Assembly (NCBI GenBank): GCA_015039465.1
Contig: MU130240.1
Location: 1-14,170, forward strand
DNA length: 14,170 nucleotides
DNA from: Phlegmacium glaucopus
Taxonomy: Eukaryota; Basidiomycota; Agaricomycetes; Agaricales; Cortinariaceae
Direction of reading: 5' to 3'
The notes beneath the pieces are model-generated. The model made no database searches. It was given only the letters and a program-made list of their open reading frames with translations, and had not been told where the DNA came from. The position numbers and the translations under genes were made by a program. Positions 1-8,355 of the stretch are shown in pieces. Numbering within the stretch: the first letter of the stretch is position 1; the number at the start of each line of letters is the position of its first letter.

Positions 1-819
1 CTGTCCCTACCCCGTGCTCTTTCTATCGAACCTGACGAGACGTACTGGACCGCAGATGAAGACAATGCTCCAGATTCCCCTTCTTTCATGAATGCCACCG
101 GTCTCTTGTCAGACGCCTCAGCACCCAACCCTGACCCTCTTTCCTCGCCTACCTCCACTTCACCAGGAGTCACCTGGGGCGAAGGATTCACTGACAACTT
201 TGACAACGATCTTTATAATGAAGACTGGTATAGTTCCAAAGATGAATGGGATGCGGCAGTCAAGGCTTTTTCTCCTGCTCCCTTAGAAGATGTCGCACCT
301 TGGTGCTACGGGCAAGATGGTCAGGATCCAGAAAACTCGGATGGAGATGATGATACTGGCGAAGAGCAGATGAATACTGACTCTATGCTTCTTCCTTTTT
401 ATGACCGGCAAGTCGTTAAACTGCATTCTTTTTCTTCCTTCCCCTCTTTTTCTATTTCATCTTCCTCTCCCCCTTCCCCTGTTCCCCTTTCTCATCACAG
501 TTGTTTTGACCAGCAAGTCATAAAACTGCAAGATACCGCCTCTCTTTATCTATTCACTTCTGAACCGCTTTCCCCTCCTATGCCGACCTCTACCATATTC
601 AATTTTTCCCCTTCCTCTACTTCTTCTCCTTCTCTATGGCCTTCCCTGCCTGCTCCTCTACCGACCTCTCCTCCTTTTATTTTATTCACCTCTGAATTGC
701 TCTTCCCTTTTATGCAGAATTACGCTTGGGTGCAGGTTGTTTTTGCCAGAGATGTTGACACCGATTATATCCAAATATTGGATGCGAATGTTGTGCGTTT
801 CCTGGAAGTGGCGCTTTAA
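1..819 (+). CDS. unrecognised Ser/Pro-rich ORF, 5' end outside window, possibly a retroelement remnant
   Basis: The frame is open from the first base of the window to a TAA at 817-819, so the ATG at 88 need not be the start. The N-terminal third is acidic and aromatic (segments such as DNFDNDLYNEDWY and NSDGDDDTGEEQ). From about residue 120 of the 88-start protein it becomes a low-complexity Ser/Pro/Phe/Leu stretch. Within it a short motif (YDRQVVKLHSF, then FDQQVIKLQDT) occurs twice, about 106 bp apart, suggesting growth by internal duplication. No catalytic motif, zinc knuckle or signal peptide is visible. It lies upstream of a plus-strand candidate LTR (2476-3153), so it could be the tail of an old retrotransposon polyprotein; this is inference only. 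The frame ends just before a duplicated segment that continues in another frame, which suggests decay. Confidence 0.35.
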   Translation: MSLPRALSIEPDETYWTADEDNAPDSPSFMNATGLLSDASAPNPDPLSSPTSTSPGVTWGEGFTDNFDNDLYNEDWYSSKDEWDAAVKAFSPAPLEDVAPWCYGQDGQDPENSDGDDDTGEEQMNTDSMLLPFYDRQVVKLHSFSSFPSFSISSSSPPSPVPLSHHSCFDQQVIKLQDTASLYLFTSEPLSPPMPTSTIFNFSPSSTSSPSLWPSLPAPLPTSPPFILFTSELLFPFMQNYAWVQVVFARDVDTDYIQILDANVVRFLEVAL

Positions 820-926
820 ACAGATTTCCTATGCCGATCTCTACTATCTTCAATTTTTCCTCTTTCTCTACTTCTTCTCCTTCTCTATCACCTTCCCTGC
901 CTGCTCCTCTATCGTCCTCCCCTCTC
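576..926 (+). repeat. direct duplication of about 100 bp, 251 bp apart
   Basis: The stretch 576-675 recurs at 827-926 with scattered substitutions; both start at CCTATGCCGA and run through a CT-rich tract ending near CCTGCTCCTCTA. The 251-bp offset is not a multiple of three, so the coding phase changes between copies. Confidence 0.6.
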
Positions 927-1130
927 TTTTCCTTTGGATCGCTGGAATCGATTGTAACACCACCCAAAGTCGTTAACGCTACCGAATATAACACTGTTAA
1001 ACCCGTCTCTCTCTATAATGATGTCCCAAAGCCGATCAATGGATCACAACAAGTCTCAGAGCCGATCAATGGATCACCACCAGTCTTAACCACCTACAAA
1101 CACGTAGATCCGAAAGTCAGAAGCCGATAA
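831..1130 (+). pseudogene. frame-shifted duplicate of the Ser-rich segment plus tail
   Basis: From 831 the DNA repeats the segment beginning at 580. The encoded phrase STIFNF followed by a Ser/Pro-rich run appears in both, but the second copy lies in a different reading frame from the upstream ORF, which stops at 819. The frame runs on for 99 residues from the ATG at 831, including a doubled PINGS motif, to a TGA at 1128-1130. It is best read as a decayed or shifted continuation of the upstream ORF. A genuine small gene cannot be excluded, but there is no recognisable domain and no clear promoter. Confidence 0.22.
1031..1077 (+). repeat. 17-bp direct repeat, period 30 bp
   Basis: The 17-mer GCCGATCAATGGATCAC is found at 1031-1047 and again at 1061-1077. 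The 30-bp period keeps frame, giving the doubled PINGS peptide in the frame starting at 831. Confidence 0.7.
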
Positions 1131-1160
1131 TCAGAAGTCATCAATAATCAGCAGTCGACA

Positions 1161-1395
1161 ATCAGGCCAGTCCCTTGGATGTTTCCAGACGAATATCAAG
1201 GTGCACTGGATGAATACCAAAGCAGTCATCGATAATCAGAAGTCAAAATCAGGCCAGTCCCTTGGATGTTTCCAGACAAATATCAAGGTGCATTGGAAGA
1301 TTACCACCAAAGCAGTCGAAATCAGGCTAGTCCCTTGGATGTTTCCAGACAAATGTCAAGGTGCACTGGAAGATTATCAAAGCAAGTCAATCATC
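1161..1395 (+). repeat. three-copy tandem repeat of about 73-87 bp
   Basis: Units begin at 1161, 1248 and 1321 with ATCAGGC(C/T)AGTCCCTTGGA and continue through TTTCCAGAC(A/G)AAT and GGTGCA(C/T)TGGA. The spacings are 87 and 73 bp, the first unit carrying a short insertion (tail including GTCATCGATAATCAGAAG). Neither a constant period nor a constant frame is kept, so the array is unlikely to be coding now. Short ORFs across it are probably fortuitous. Confidence 0.7.
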
Positions 1396-1797
1396 TACCG
1401 AAGGTTTATCAGTCAATGCAACAATTATTCGACAATGTACACCGGATGTCTTCACTGGAAGACCTACTCCTCTTGCTGTTATCGCAATCCATCATTCTTA
1501 TCTAACTCTGTGCCGATCACAAAGTAACTGTCAACCAAACACATAATCCAAAGATCCATGACGACAGAATCTTACAGTCCAAGATCGTTTCTCCCCTTTT
1601 ATTTCCCCCTTCATCGAATTCTTTCAAAGCACTGGCTGCATCACAACAACTTTACTTCCCATTTCATTCACTTCTTGAATTGTTTCCCGTTTTCGACAGT
1701 CACCACACTTATCCAAACAATTTTCAAAACTCTCCAATCATGACAAAGACCTTCAGGACGACTAGACTCACCATTCCATTCCCCTAGCCATACTCCC
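1396..1797. other. no recognisable gene; degenerate AT/pyrimidine-rich sequence
   Basis: Only short open frames (about 60-110 codons) without recognisable motifs cross this stretch. I see no promoter, intron structure or repeat that would support a gene. Confidence 0.5.
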
Positions 1798-1863
1798 GAA
1801 ACCGGGGACGGTTTCAATTTTCACTTGTGGGTGGATATCGCGCACCAATACTGATTGGTAGCG
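1798..1863 (+). other. two adjacent short hairpins
   Basis: GAAACCG (1798-1804) and CGGTTTC (1809-1815) form a perfect 7-bp stem with a 4-nt loop. Twenty-five bases on, CGCACCAAT (1841-1849) pairs with ATTGGT-A-GCG (1854-1863) around a 4-nt loop with one bulge. The segment is more GC-rich than its surroundings. Function unknown; it could be a terminus of an old mobile element, a structured RNA or chance. Confidence 0.4.
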
Positions 1864-1926
1864 TGAGAACAAAGCTTAAAAGTTGCCATCATGAAAATAA
1901 GCGGACTTTGAATTTGCTTACCTATT

Positions 1927-2475
1927 TTGGAAGCGGCCCTGAATCGCGTTCCTGGTCAACAAAACCATTCGTTCAACGATAACATCCCCATCGCTCATCA
2001 TATCCTCAATGTCTCACACTATGTTCTCCATCATTTTCACTATCGACATGCTCCTAAGCATATACCATCCGTTTGTTCCTTGGCTAGTGATACAACAAAG
2101 CGATCAATCTACTATTCGCATCGGTCATCGGCTTGCATTTGATTGTATCTTTGGTCCATCATTTCAAGAACAGCCCCTTTATGGACGCATCAACTACATC
2201 TCCCATTATGTAAAAGGCTTTGTCATCGTTGTTGTGGCTATGGACCCACAAGTCTTCCCCTCAGCCATCTATCTTGCCATACCTCACCCCTGGATCTCAC
2301 TCAGTCCCCTATCCTCACTCATCTACCTCTTATCTTATCATTCACTGCCAAAACCATCATTCACACGGTACCTGAAGCCTTCCCACCCTCTTTATGACAA
2401 TTTAGGAAGTCCAGGAGGATCACGACTAAGCAGGAATTGCAGATGAATCAGCAGCAGAGGATTATTCTCGCAGAG
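1927..2475 (+). other. unresolved stretch with a weak 145-codon ORF (2009-2446)
   Basis: The longest frame (2009-2446) encodes a hydrophobic, Ser/Pro/His-rich peptide with no motif I recognise. Overlapping frames of similar quality make it likely to be an artefact of the pyrimidine-rich strand. It could be the degraded 3' end of the internal region belonging to the LTR that follows. No polypurine tract is visible directly before 2476. Confidence 0.2.
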
Positions 2476-2805
2476 TGTCAAGTGTTATCAAGGCTGCGCG
2501 ACATGGGACCATGGGCAAGTAGTGTTTTCTCGGGAACAAGGCTGCGCCTTTCAAGTGTTGACTCAGGACCTTTCACAATTTTGACATGACCACACACCTA
2601 TGGAGTCGATATATTTTTGCTATTGGACTATGTACACTGCCTTCCCTTCTTTTCTCTCGCACTTTGACACTTTACAGATTATTTTACTGTTCCTTTTCTT
2701 TTCCATTGTTCTTTTCTTCTCGCAGCTGTCCTCTCTTTATCTTTCTTCCTTTGACAGCGCGTACTTTGTTTCTTTTTATTGTTTTACATAGCCTCATCCT
2801 TAGGG

Positions 2806-2813
2806 TATAAATA
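2806..2813 (+). promoter_or_regulatory. TATA box of candidate LTR
   Basis: TATAAATA on the plus strand, followed about 20-35 bp downstream by a plausible initiation region (AGGTAGTTCAGTTCAATTC). The position fits a retroelement promoter inside an LTR. Confidence 0.45.
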
Positions 2814-2907
2814 CTGCTCTTTTGTACCAGGATAGGTAGTTCAGTTCAATTCATTCTTACCCCCCACTTTCATCATCTCAGTGGAATTCCAGTGAATTCC
2901 TCCCTCA

Positions 2908-3080
2908 AGTTCGCTTTTTCTGCCCTTTAACTGTCAATCTATCCCCACTGTCAATTACTATAGTCTTGCTGAAGACTCCCTCTTATTCTTCCTCATCCTC
3001 TTCCTTAACCCCTCTGAGTTCGCTTTTTCAGTCCTTTACTGTCAACCCACTGTCAACTGCTATAGTCTTACTGAAGACTC
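2908..3080 (+). repeat. tandem duplication within the candidate LTR, period about 109 bp
   Basis: The segment from AGTTCGCTTTTTC to CTGAAGACTC is present at 2908-2978 and 3017-3080, with shared internal motifs ACTGTCAA and TATAGTCTT and a few base changes and small deletions. Confidence 0.7.
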
Positions 3081-3153
3081 TTCCTCATTCATCCTCATCC
3101 TCCTCACCTCTACTCTTGCTCCCTACCTCTGTGTGATACAAGTCAAGGTTACA

Positions 3154-3800
3154 CCTTCCCTAAACGAACAACAGGGAGGCTTTTGACTTAAAGACTAGTC
3201 CATTGCTCTCTGGTTGGTGTTTTATAACAACACAAACAACGATTTATAACGGCTTGCACACACATTCCTTATCTCCCTGTGCATCCTTTGCATTGGTTTT
3301 ATTGTGGTTCATGTTCTTTTGCATTTACTTTCTTTCATCCTTCCATATATATATTTTTATCATTCTTTCAAAACAGGAGGTCATTCAACTGACCTCCTTA
3401 CTCATCACCTTTATTTTTACTTTATCTTCTATCCCTTCGTTACCAAACTATTGGGCCCATGTGACTTTGCATTAGCTCAATTCTTACATTTACTGTTTCG
3501 CATATCCGCACCTGGTTAGTTCTTTACTCTTGTATTAAGTACCTGTAGCAAGTAGGAGGACGGGTGAACAAGAGACAGCCAGAGTTTTGATCCCATAAAC
3601 TTTGCAGCAACGTTCTAAGTCAACAGTCTCATTCTTTAAGCTACTTTGTGCACTGCGTTCTTGTTCACAAACTTTGCTATCTTCGCAACCTATTCTTCTT
3701 GCGTATTTCAATACCGCAAACTTCTCTTTAAATTCTATTGAGGAAAACTACATTAACCCCTCTGAACTATGTTACTACTTGTGGTCTGACCCCACCGCAG
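3154..3800. other. no gene recognised; contains a 9-bp inverted repeat at 3375-3398
   Basis: This pyrimidine-rich stretch lacks any hAT N-terminal coding sequence (no zinc-finger domain or first catalytic motif), showing that the transposase downstream is truncated. The one clear structure is AGGAGGTCA (3375-3383) against TGACCTCCT (3390-3398) with a 6-nt loop. The end of the region, with CTGAC at 3786-3790 and CCGCAG at 3795-3800, looks like a branch site and 3' splice site, so the last part may be the intron before the first surviving hAT exon. Confidence 0.4.
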
Positions 3801-5561
3801 GTACATCAACGCCTCAAACAACGACAAGATGATTGAACACCTTGCCGTCCTTATTCATATGTTCCCTGGTGCTGCCAACCACACACAATGCTTTGCACAC
3901 ATTCTGAATCTTGTTGCCAAGAGTGTCCCCCGTCAGTTTGAGGCACCCAAAGCAAAGGGCGAGAAGGCCATGGATGATGCTGCCAGAGAGTTGGCAGCCG
4001 TCTTGGATGAACTTGACGACAATCAGACAGAAGGCTTGGAGAGTGGAGGTAACAAGGGTGGTGACTTGGAGGGAAACAGCGATGAGGATGATGATGTAGT
4101 TGATGATGATGAGGATGGGCTGCCAGATGAGCGAGATGAGATGGAGGAAGACAAAGTGGCGAACCTTGAGGCAAGCATTAAACCAATCCAAGCTGTGTTG
4201 ACAAAGGTAAGTAAGTTTAAGCTCCACTTTAAACAGATCAACAATGATTAATGATTATTGATTACCTTTTGAATAGCTTTGAGGTGTTTCCCTCGCCATC
4301 AAGAACTCCTCCACTATTATCCTTCCTCGATGGTACGTGGTTCTCAAATCCCTCGCCCTCGAGCCATGTATGATGCCGCACGATGTGTCCACCCGCTGGA
4401 ATTCCACATACAACATGGTTGAGTTCGCCACCAAATACCGTACTGCCCTCAATGTCATGACCGCTGACTGTGACATGAACCTCCGCCAGTTTGAATTGAG
4501 TAAGAAGGAATGGGGTATGGCCACTGAGCTATGTGAGGCATTAAAAGTACGTCTTTCTTTCCTTTGTCTTTGTAAATGAACTAATCTACTTAACCTTAGA
4601 TTTTCAAGCATGGGACTCTCTTCTTTTCACGCAGTACACCCAGCATTAGTACCGTCATTCCAGCCATGGACCACATCGATGAATACTTGGCAACAACTTC
4701 TCAGAACCTTAAGTACTCTGAGGCTATCCGTGCCGCCCTTGCTCTCGGAAAGCAAACACTTAACTGTTATTATGACAAAACTGACCACTCTGAGGTTTAT
4801 AGGATCGCCATGGGTAAGTCAAATTGTCATCTATTTTAATTTCAGTTTTCAAGTCTATTCCTGTAGTTCTACACCCTCGACATAAACTACACTATTTTGA
4901 GAAGGCCGGATGGGAGGAAATGTGGATTGAGACCGCGCGAGATATCGTTTGTGCCACATTCAATCAAACATATGTATTTATGGATGTCGACATTGATACC
5001 TCAGACACTGGGACCCGTCAAATTGCAGTGTGTATTTCAACTCACATTGATACTTCTGACTGATATTTCCTTAAGCGCTCATCATCCTCTACTGAAAATA
5101 TCTTCGACAAATTGCCAGCGCTCTCCGCCCCTCCAAAGTCTGACCTCCATGATGAATTGGATCGTTATCTCAGCACAGACCCCAAGCATGTCACAGATGC
5201 TCTTGCTTGGTGGTATGAGAAGCGGCTCGTTTACCCCCGCCTCCATTGTATGGCATTGGATTACCTGACCATTCCTGGTAAGTTCTACTTATGTTAATAT
5301 CTATTCTCTCATCAGTAACTGTTTTATCAATTAGCTACATCTGTTGATGTAGAGCGTGTATTTAGTCAAGGGAGGCTCTTGCTCTCTCACATTCGCAGTC
5401 GCCTTTCCGTGCAATCGACACGTGCTTTGATGTGCTTAGGTGTTTGGAGTATACTTGGCTATGTGAAGGACTCAGATGTGAAGGGAGTCATTGTTTTACC
5501 TGAATTACATGCTGATGAAGAGGAGGGTGAGCTCGAATTAGACTGGGATAAGATATTGTAG
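3801..5561 (+). pseudogene. hAT-family (hobo/Ac/Tam3) transposase, 5'-truncated, one nonsense codon
   Basis: Six exons can be joined in frame: 3801-4206, 4277-4546, 4600-4813, 4867-5027, 5076-5277 and 5335-5561, with GT..AG introns of 70, 53, 53, 48 and 57 bp. The product (about 490 codons) matches hAT features in order: an NASNND motif with CFAHILNLVAKS, an acidic insert, STRWNSTYNM, LHPRHKLHYFEKAGW, and the C-terminal dimerisation region with LAWWYEK, PATSVDVERVFS and SRLSVQSTRALMCLGVW. hAT enzymes cut and paste DNA with a D-D-E triad. The Glu in VERVFS is kept, the N-terminal domain is absent, and the Asp that normally opens DNASNN reads Asn (AAC, 3808-3810). Exon 2 opens with CTT then TGA (4280-4282) where CGA (Arg) would be expected. 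It is therefore a dead, fairly young copy. Identification as hAT is secure; the exon borders are by eye. Confidence 0.85.
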
Positions 5562-5752
5562 GTAGTAGGGATGCCGAAGTTCAGTTTGGTTTGGTTCGGT
5601 GATACACTGTCAGTACGCTAGGTGCTGTACTAACTGAGGTGTGATGCGGCTTGGGGCTTCGGTGGCCTAAACACTGAGTCAAGTATATGCAGAAAGGTTC
5701 CAACTAAGGTAGGGCGACGAGATATGAGACGGGCGAAACGAGTGGCGACGCA

Positions 5753-5875
5753 GTGACGAAGGGGAGACATAGTGACGAAGGGGAGATGCAGTGATGAAGG
5801 GGAGACGCAGTGACGAAGGGGAGACGCAGTGACAAAGGGGAGACGCAGTGACAAAGGGGCAACGCAGTGACGAAG
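5753..5875 (-). repeat. 19-bp minisatellite in 3' LTR, about six copies plus a partial
   Basis: Plus-strand units GTGACGAAGGGGAGACGCA start at 5753, 5772, 5791, 5810, 5829 and 5848, with a truncated one at 5867. The 5' LTR has fewer. Confidence 0.9.
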
Positions 5876-6016
5876 TATAGTCGCTGTATGGGCGACTTGC
5901 AGTAAAACGCAATGAAACGAAGGCGAACGAGGAGAGAGACGATGACAAGACTTAATTCTATACTCTGGGGAGAGAGGCGAATACTTTCTTATTGTCCTGT
6001 AACTAAGTTACATGGG

Positions 6017-6025
6017 TTTTTTATA
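6017..6025 (-). promoter_or_regulatory. TATA box of 3' LTR
   Basis: Minus-strand TATAAAAAA, identical in context to the copy in the other LTR. Confidence 0.5.
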
Positions 6026-6390
6026 GTAGAGGTGATTAGAATAAATGGGGAAATGAAGCACAAGGTGTGTGGAGTAAATAGCATCAAAAAGCATAAGGAG
6101 TTAAGTGAGAAAATACAAAAAGTCGCACCATAAGATAAAAGGAGCATGGAGAATAACTGGTAGCTAGGTAACAGTAAAATGATGCGAACATGATTTTGGC
6201 ACGGTGAGGGGATGCATAAAAGTAGGAATGATAGGAAATCAAAAGAAGCGAAGTGATGCGCAGCATGGGCGACTTTTAGGAAAATGGGTAATGATGAAGA
6301 TGGTGAACAGGGTGGAAAGGGCAATGTAGCAACAAGAGGGGTGACATAGGACTGAAAGGTGTGACATAGTGACAAGGGCAATGTGGCAAT

Positions 6391-6592
6391 GAGAGGGGCG
6401 ATATGGCGACTAGAGGGGCGACATGGCGACTAGAGGGGCGACATGGCGACTAGAGGGGCGACGTAGCGACTAGAGGGGCGACGTAGCGATGAGAGGGGCG
6501 ACGTAGCGATTAGAGGGGCGACGTAGCGATGAGAGGGGCGACGTAGCGATTAGAGGGGCGACGTAGCGATGAGAGGGGCGACATCGCGACTA
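6391..6592 (-). repeat. 20-bp minisatellite in 3' LTR, ten copies
   Basis: Plus-strand units of the form (T/G)AGAGGGGCGACNTNGCGA(C/T) recur every 20 bp from 6391 to 6571. Variants GACATGGCGAC and GACGTAGCGA(T/C) are arranged in blocks and alternations, as expected of stepwise unit duplication. Confidence 0.9.
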
Positions 6593-6663
6593 AGGGTGAC
6601 AGCGAAAGGGCGACATTGGTCTAGAGTGGCAATTGTTGCGATGGTAGAGCATAGCCATGTTCA

Positions 6664-6676
6664 TCCTCTCCTCCCT
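6664..6676 (-). promoter_or_regulatory. polypurine tract (plus-strand DNA primer) next to 3' LTR
   Basis: On the minus strand AGGGAGGAGAGGA, 13 uninterrupted purines, directly abuts the LTR start TGAACATGG. In LTR retrotransposons this RNase H-resistant RNA primes second-strand DNA synthesis. Its exact placement supports the LTR border. Confidence 0.8.
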
Positions 6677-7153
6677 ACTGAAATACTGACTGTCCTCAGT
6701 CATTTGGCAAGTCCAGTGATGAGCGCTATGTTGGTCTTGGTTTCTTGATAATGTAACAGTTTGGAATGAAAAGAAAAGGTGAAGTTGTATATGTTACTAT
6801 AGAAGTGATGTGAAGGATTTGGACTGAGAAGCGACTAGAATTATCAAAAAGGAGTGGTAGGAATGAAGAATATAAGATGGGAAAGGTGATAGACTGTGTC
6901 TTGATTTGAATGTAAGCACAAGTACTTGGCAAGGAAATGAAGGAAGGAGCTCAATAAAATTTGTAAAGGTGAAATGATATGCTATATTGGTGGCCGAAGC
7001 GACCAGAGCACTTGTGGGTGCGCATGAGGGCGACTTGGAGCAAAAATAAGCGAAAGTTGTGGGCGATCTTTGGTGGAAATATAGGAATATGGCGACAAAT
7101 GGAGGCTAATGCTTAGCTTGCTTTGTAGTTGAAATTGCGCCATGTTTGAGAAG
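6677..7153 (-). other. 3' non-coding part of the retrotransposon, no gene seen
   Basis: Between the end of the extended gag frame (stop at 7154-7156) and the polypurine tract only short, motif-free frames occur. No pol-like sequence is visible. Confidence 0.5.
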
Positions 7154-7972
7154 TTATTTGACTTGAATCAAAGTGTGTGACCGAAAATGGACTGAGCGAA
7201 CAGATAAATAGGAATTGGAAAGGAGGAGCATAAAGCAGTGTGGAAAAGCGAAAATATTTGGCTGATGTCGGCTCTTCTCCTCCCTACTGTAATATTGACT
7301 GTCCTGAGTCATCATCCAGTGGGTTGGCTTTATCGGCGTCTTGTCTCTGATTGAGGAAAGAGCTAGCATGTGATAGAGGGAGCTGAGTCGCTTCTGGAGG
7401 AGTTCTTGATATGAGGCAACCTTGTGTCGCTTGAAGGAGTGGTGATGAAGGTCATATGTGTAAATGCAATGAAAAGCGAAAATGGGCAGGAATAACCGGG
7501 GGATCGCTATGTCGGCTTGAAGTTGGTGAAAAAGGGAGCTAATAGGCGATTTGATGGCAAAGATTTGATAGGCCTGAGAGTCAGGGGAGCGGTGGGGAAG
7601 ACTATAGGTGAAAATGCGATTAAAAGCGAAATGGAGCAGGAATAACCAAGAAATTGCCATGTCGGCTTGACGTCGGTGGGAAAGGGAGCTAATAGGCGAT
7701 TTGATGGCAAAGATTGGATAGAAAAGATTTTGAGAGTCAAGGGATCGGTGGGAAAGACTATAGGTGAAAATCCAACAAAAAGCGAAAAGGAGCAGGAATA
7801 TCCAAGAAATCATTAAGCCGGCTTGAAGTGGGTGTAAAAGCGCAAAAATAGGTGACCTAAAGGCAAAGATTAGAGGGGCTTGGGTGTCAAAGGAGCAGTG
7901 ATGAGGACTATAGGTGAAAAGGTGATAGAAAGTGAAAAGAAGTAGAAATGGCCAGGAGATCGCTAAGTTGGC
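7154..7972 (-). pseudogene. in-frame continuation of gag beyond the TGA (hydrophobic repeats plus tail)
   Basis: This stretch is in exactly the same frame as gag (10702 to 7813 is a multiple of three) and I find no other stop between 7972 and the terminator at 7154-7156, giving about 272 further codons. It encodes four more copies of the 50-52-residue repeat, then a His/Ser-rich tail. The separating TGA falls where other repeats read CAA in the CTT-CAA-GCC context, so it looks acquired rather than ancestral. Either the original protein was about 1,180 residues and this copy is truncated, or the TGA is bypassed by readthrough; the sequence alone cannot decide. An internal ATG at 7813 could start a separate 219-aa frame, but nothing suggests a dedicated promoter. 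Confidence 0.6.
7272..7312 (-). repeat. second copy of the polypurine-tract segment inside the coding region
   Basis: A 37-bp segment at 7276-7312 matches 6667-6703, next to the 3' LTR, with three mismatches. It includes AGGGAGGAGAAGAG on the minus strand (7272-7285), 14 uninterrupted purines. It lies inside the extended gag frame, where it encodes SREEKSR. Confidence 0.75.
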
Positions 7973-8355
7973 TCAACACCGATGGAAGTAGGAGCAAATA
8001 GGCGACATAGAGGCAAATATTGCATATTCTTGGGAGTTGAAAGAGCAGTGATGATGACAGTAGGTAAGAATGCAATGAAAGGCAAAAAGGAGCAGGAATA
8101 ACCAAGAAATTGCCACATCGGCTTGAAGTCGGTGGAAAAGGGAGCTAATAGGTGACCTAAAGGCGAAGATTGGAGAGGCTTGGGAGTAAAAGGCACAGAA
8201 ATAAAGACTGTCGGTGAAAATGCAATGAAAAGCAAAAAGGAGCAGGAATAACCAAGAAATTGCCACGTCGGCTTGAAGTCGGTAGGAAAGGGAGCTAATA
8301 GGCAATTTGATGGCGAAGATTGGATAGAAAATATTTTGAGAGTCAAGGGAGTGGC
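7425..8355 (-). repeat. in-frame tandem repeat of 150 bp, six copies
   Basis: A landmark (GCAGGAATA or a variant) recurs at 7486, 7636, 7792, 7942, 8092 and 8242, spaced 150, 156, 150, 150 and 150 bp, all multiples of three. On the minus strand each unit encodes a hydrophobic core like AISWLFLLLFAFHCIFTYSL, then a His/Ser patch, then IFA(I/F)KSPISSL and HRLQAD. The 4th unit is the most diverged and carries the TGA at 7973. Confidence 0.85.

Larger units (their letters stand above)
2476..3153 (+). mobile_element. candidate solo or orphan LTR, plus orientation
   Basis: The proposed element starts TGTCAAGTG at 2476 and ends AAGGTTACA at 3153, giving TGT..ACA termini. It holds a TATAAATA box about 330 bp in, followed by a pyrimidine-rich stretch with a tandem duplication, an arrangement typical of an LTR's U3-R-U5. 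A CAAGGCTGCGC motif occurs twice near the start (2489 and 2537). The 5 bp flanking each end (CAGAG and CCTTC) do not match, and no second copy is present in the window, so the borders are provisional. If real, it is a solo LTR or the 3' LTR of an element whose decayed body lies at 1-2475. Confidence 0.4.
5600..6663 (-). repeat. 3' LTR (1064 bp)
   Basis: Nearly identical to 11508-12517 outside its minisatellites: by eye about five substitutions and two single-base indels over roughly 750 bp. Plus-strand ends are TGATACACTG and CATGTTCA. It carries more copies of both minisatellites than the other LTR but lacks a short segment (about 35 bp) found in that copy near 11657-11690. Confidence 0.9.

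Noticed and set aside
2586..2810. Short hydrophobic ORFs upstream of the TATA box at 2806
   Set aside because: They lie in the presumed U3 of a candidate LTR, in pyrimidine-rich DNA that opens such frames by composition.
3549..3580. Purine-rich run followed by TGAACAAG, resembling the polypurine tract/LTR junction of the right-hand element
   Set aside because: The similarity is limited to about 20 imperfect bases and the downstream sequence does not resemble the LTR.
3814..4244. Minus-strand frames opposite hAT exon 1
   Set aside because: They are shadows of the acidic, codon-biased hAT exon on the plus strand, which has motif support and splice sites.
6391..6592. Regular 20-bp repeats resembling a CRISPR array
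   Set aside because: Units are directly contiguous without unique spacers, in a eukaryotic LTR that is present twice; this is a minisatellite.
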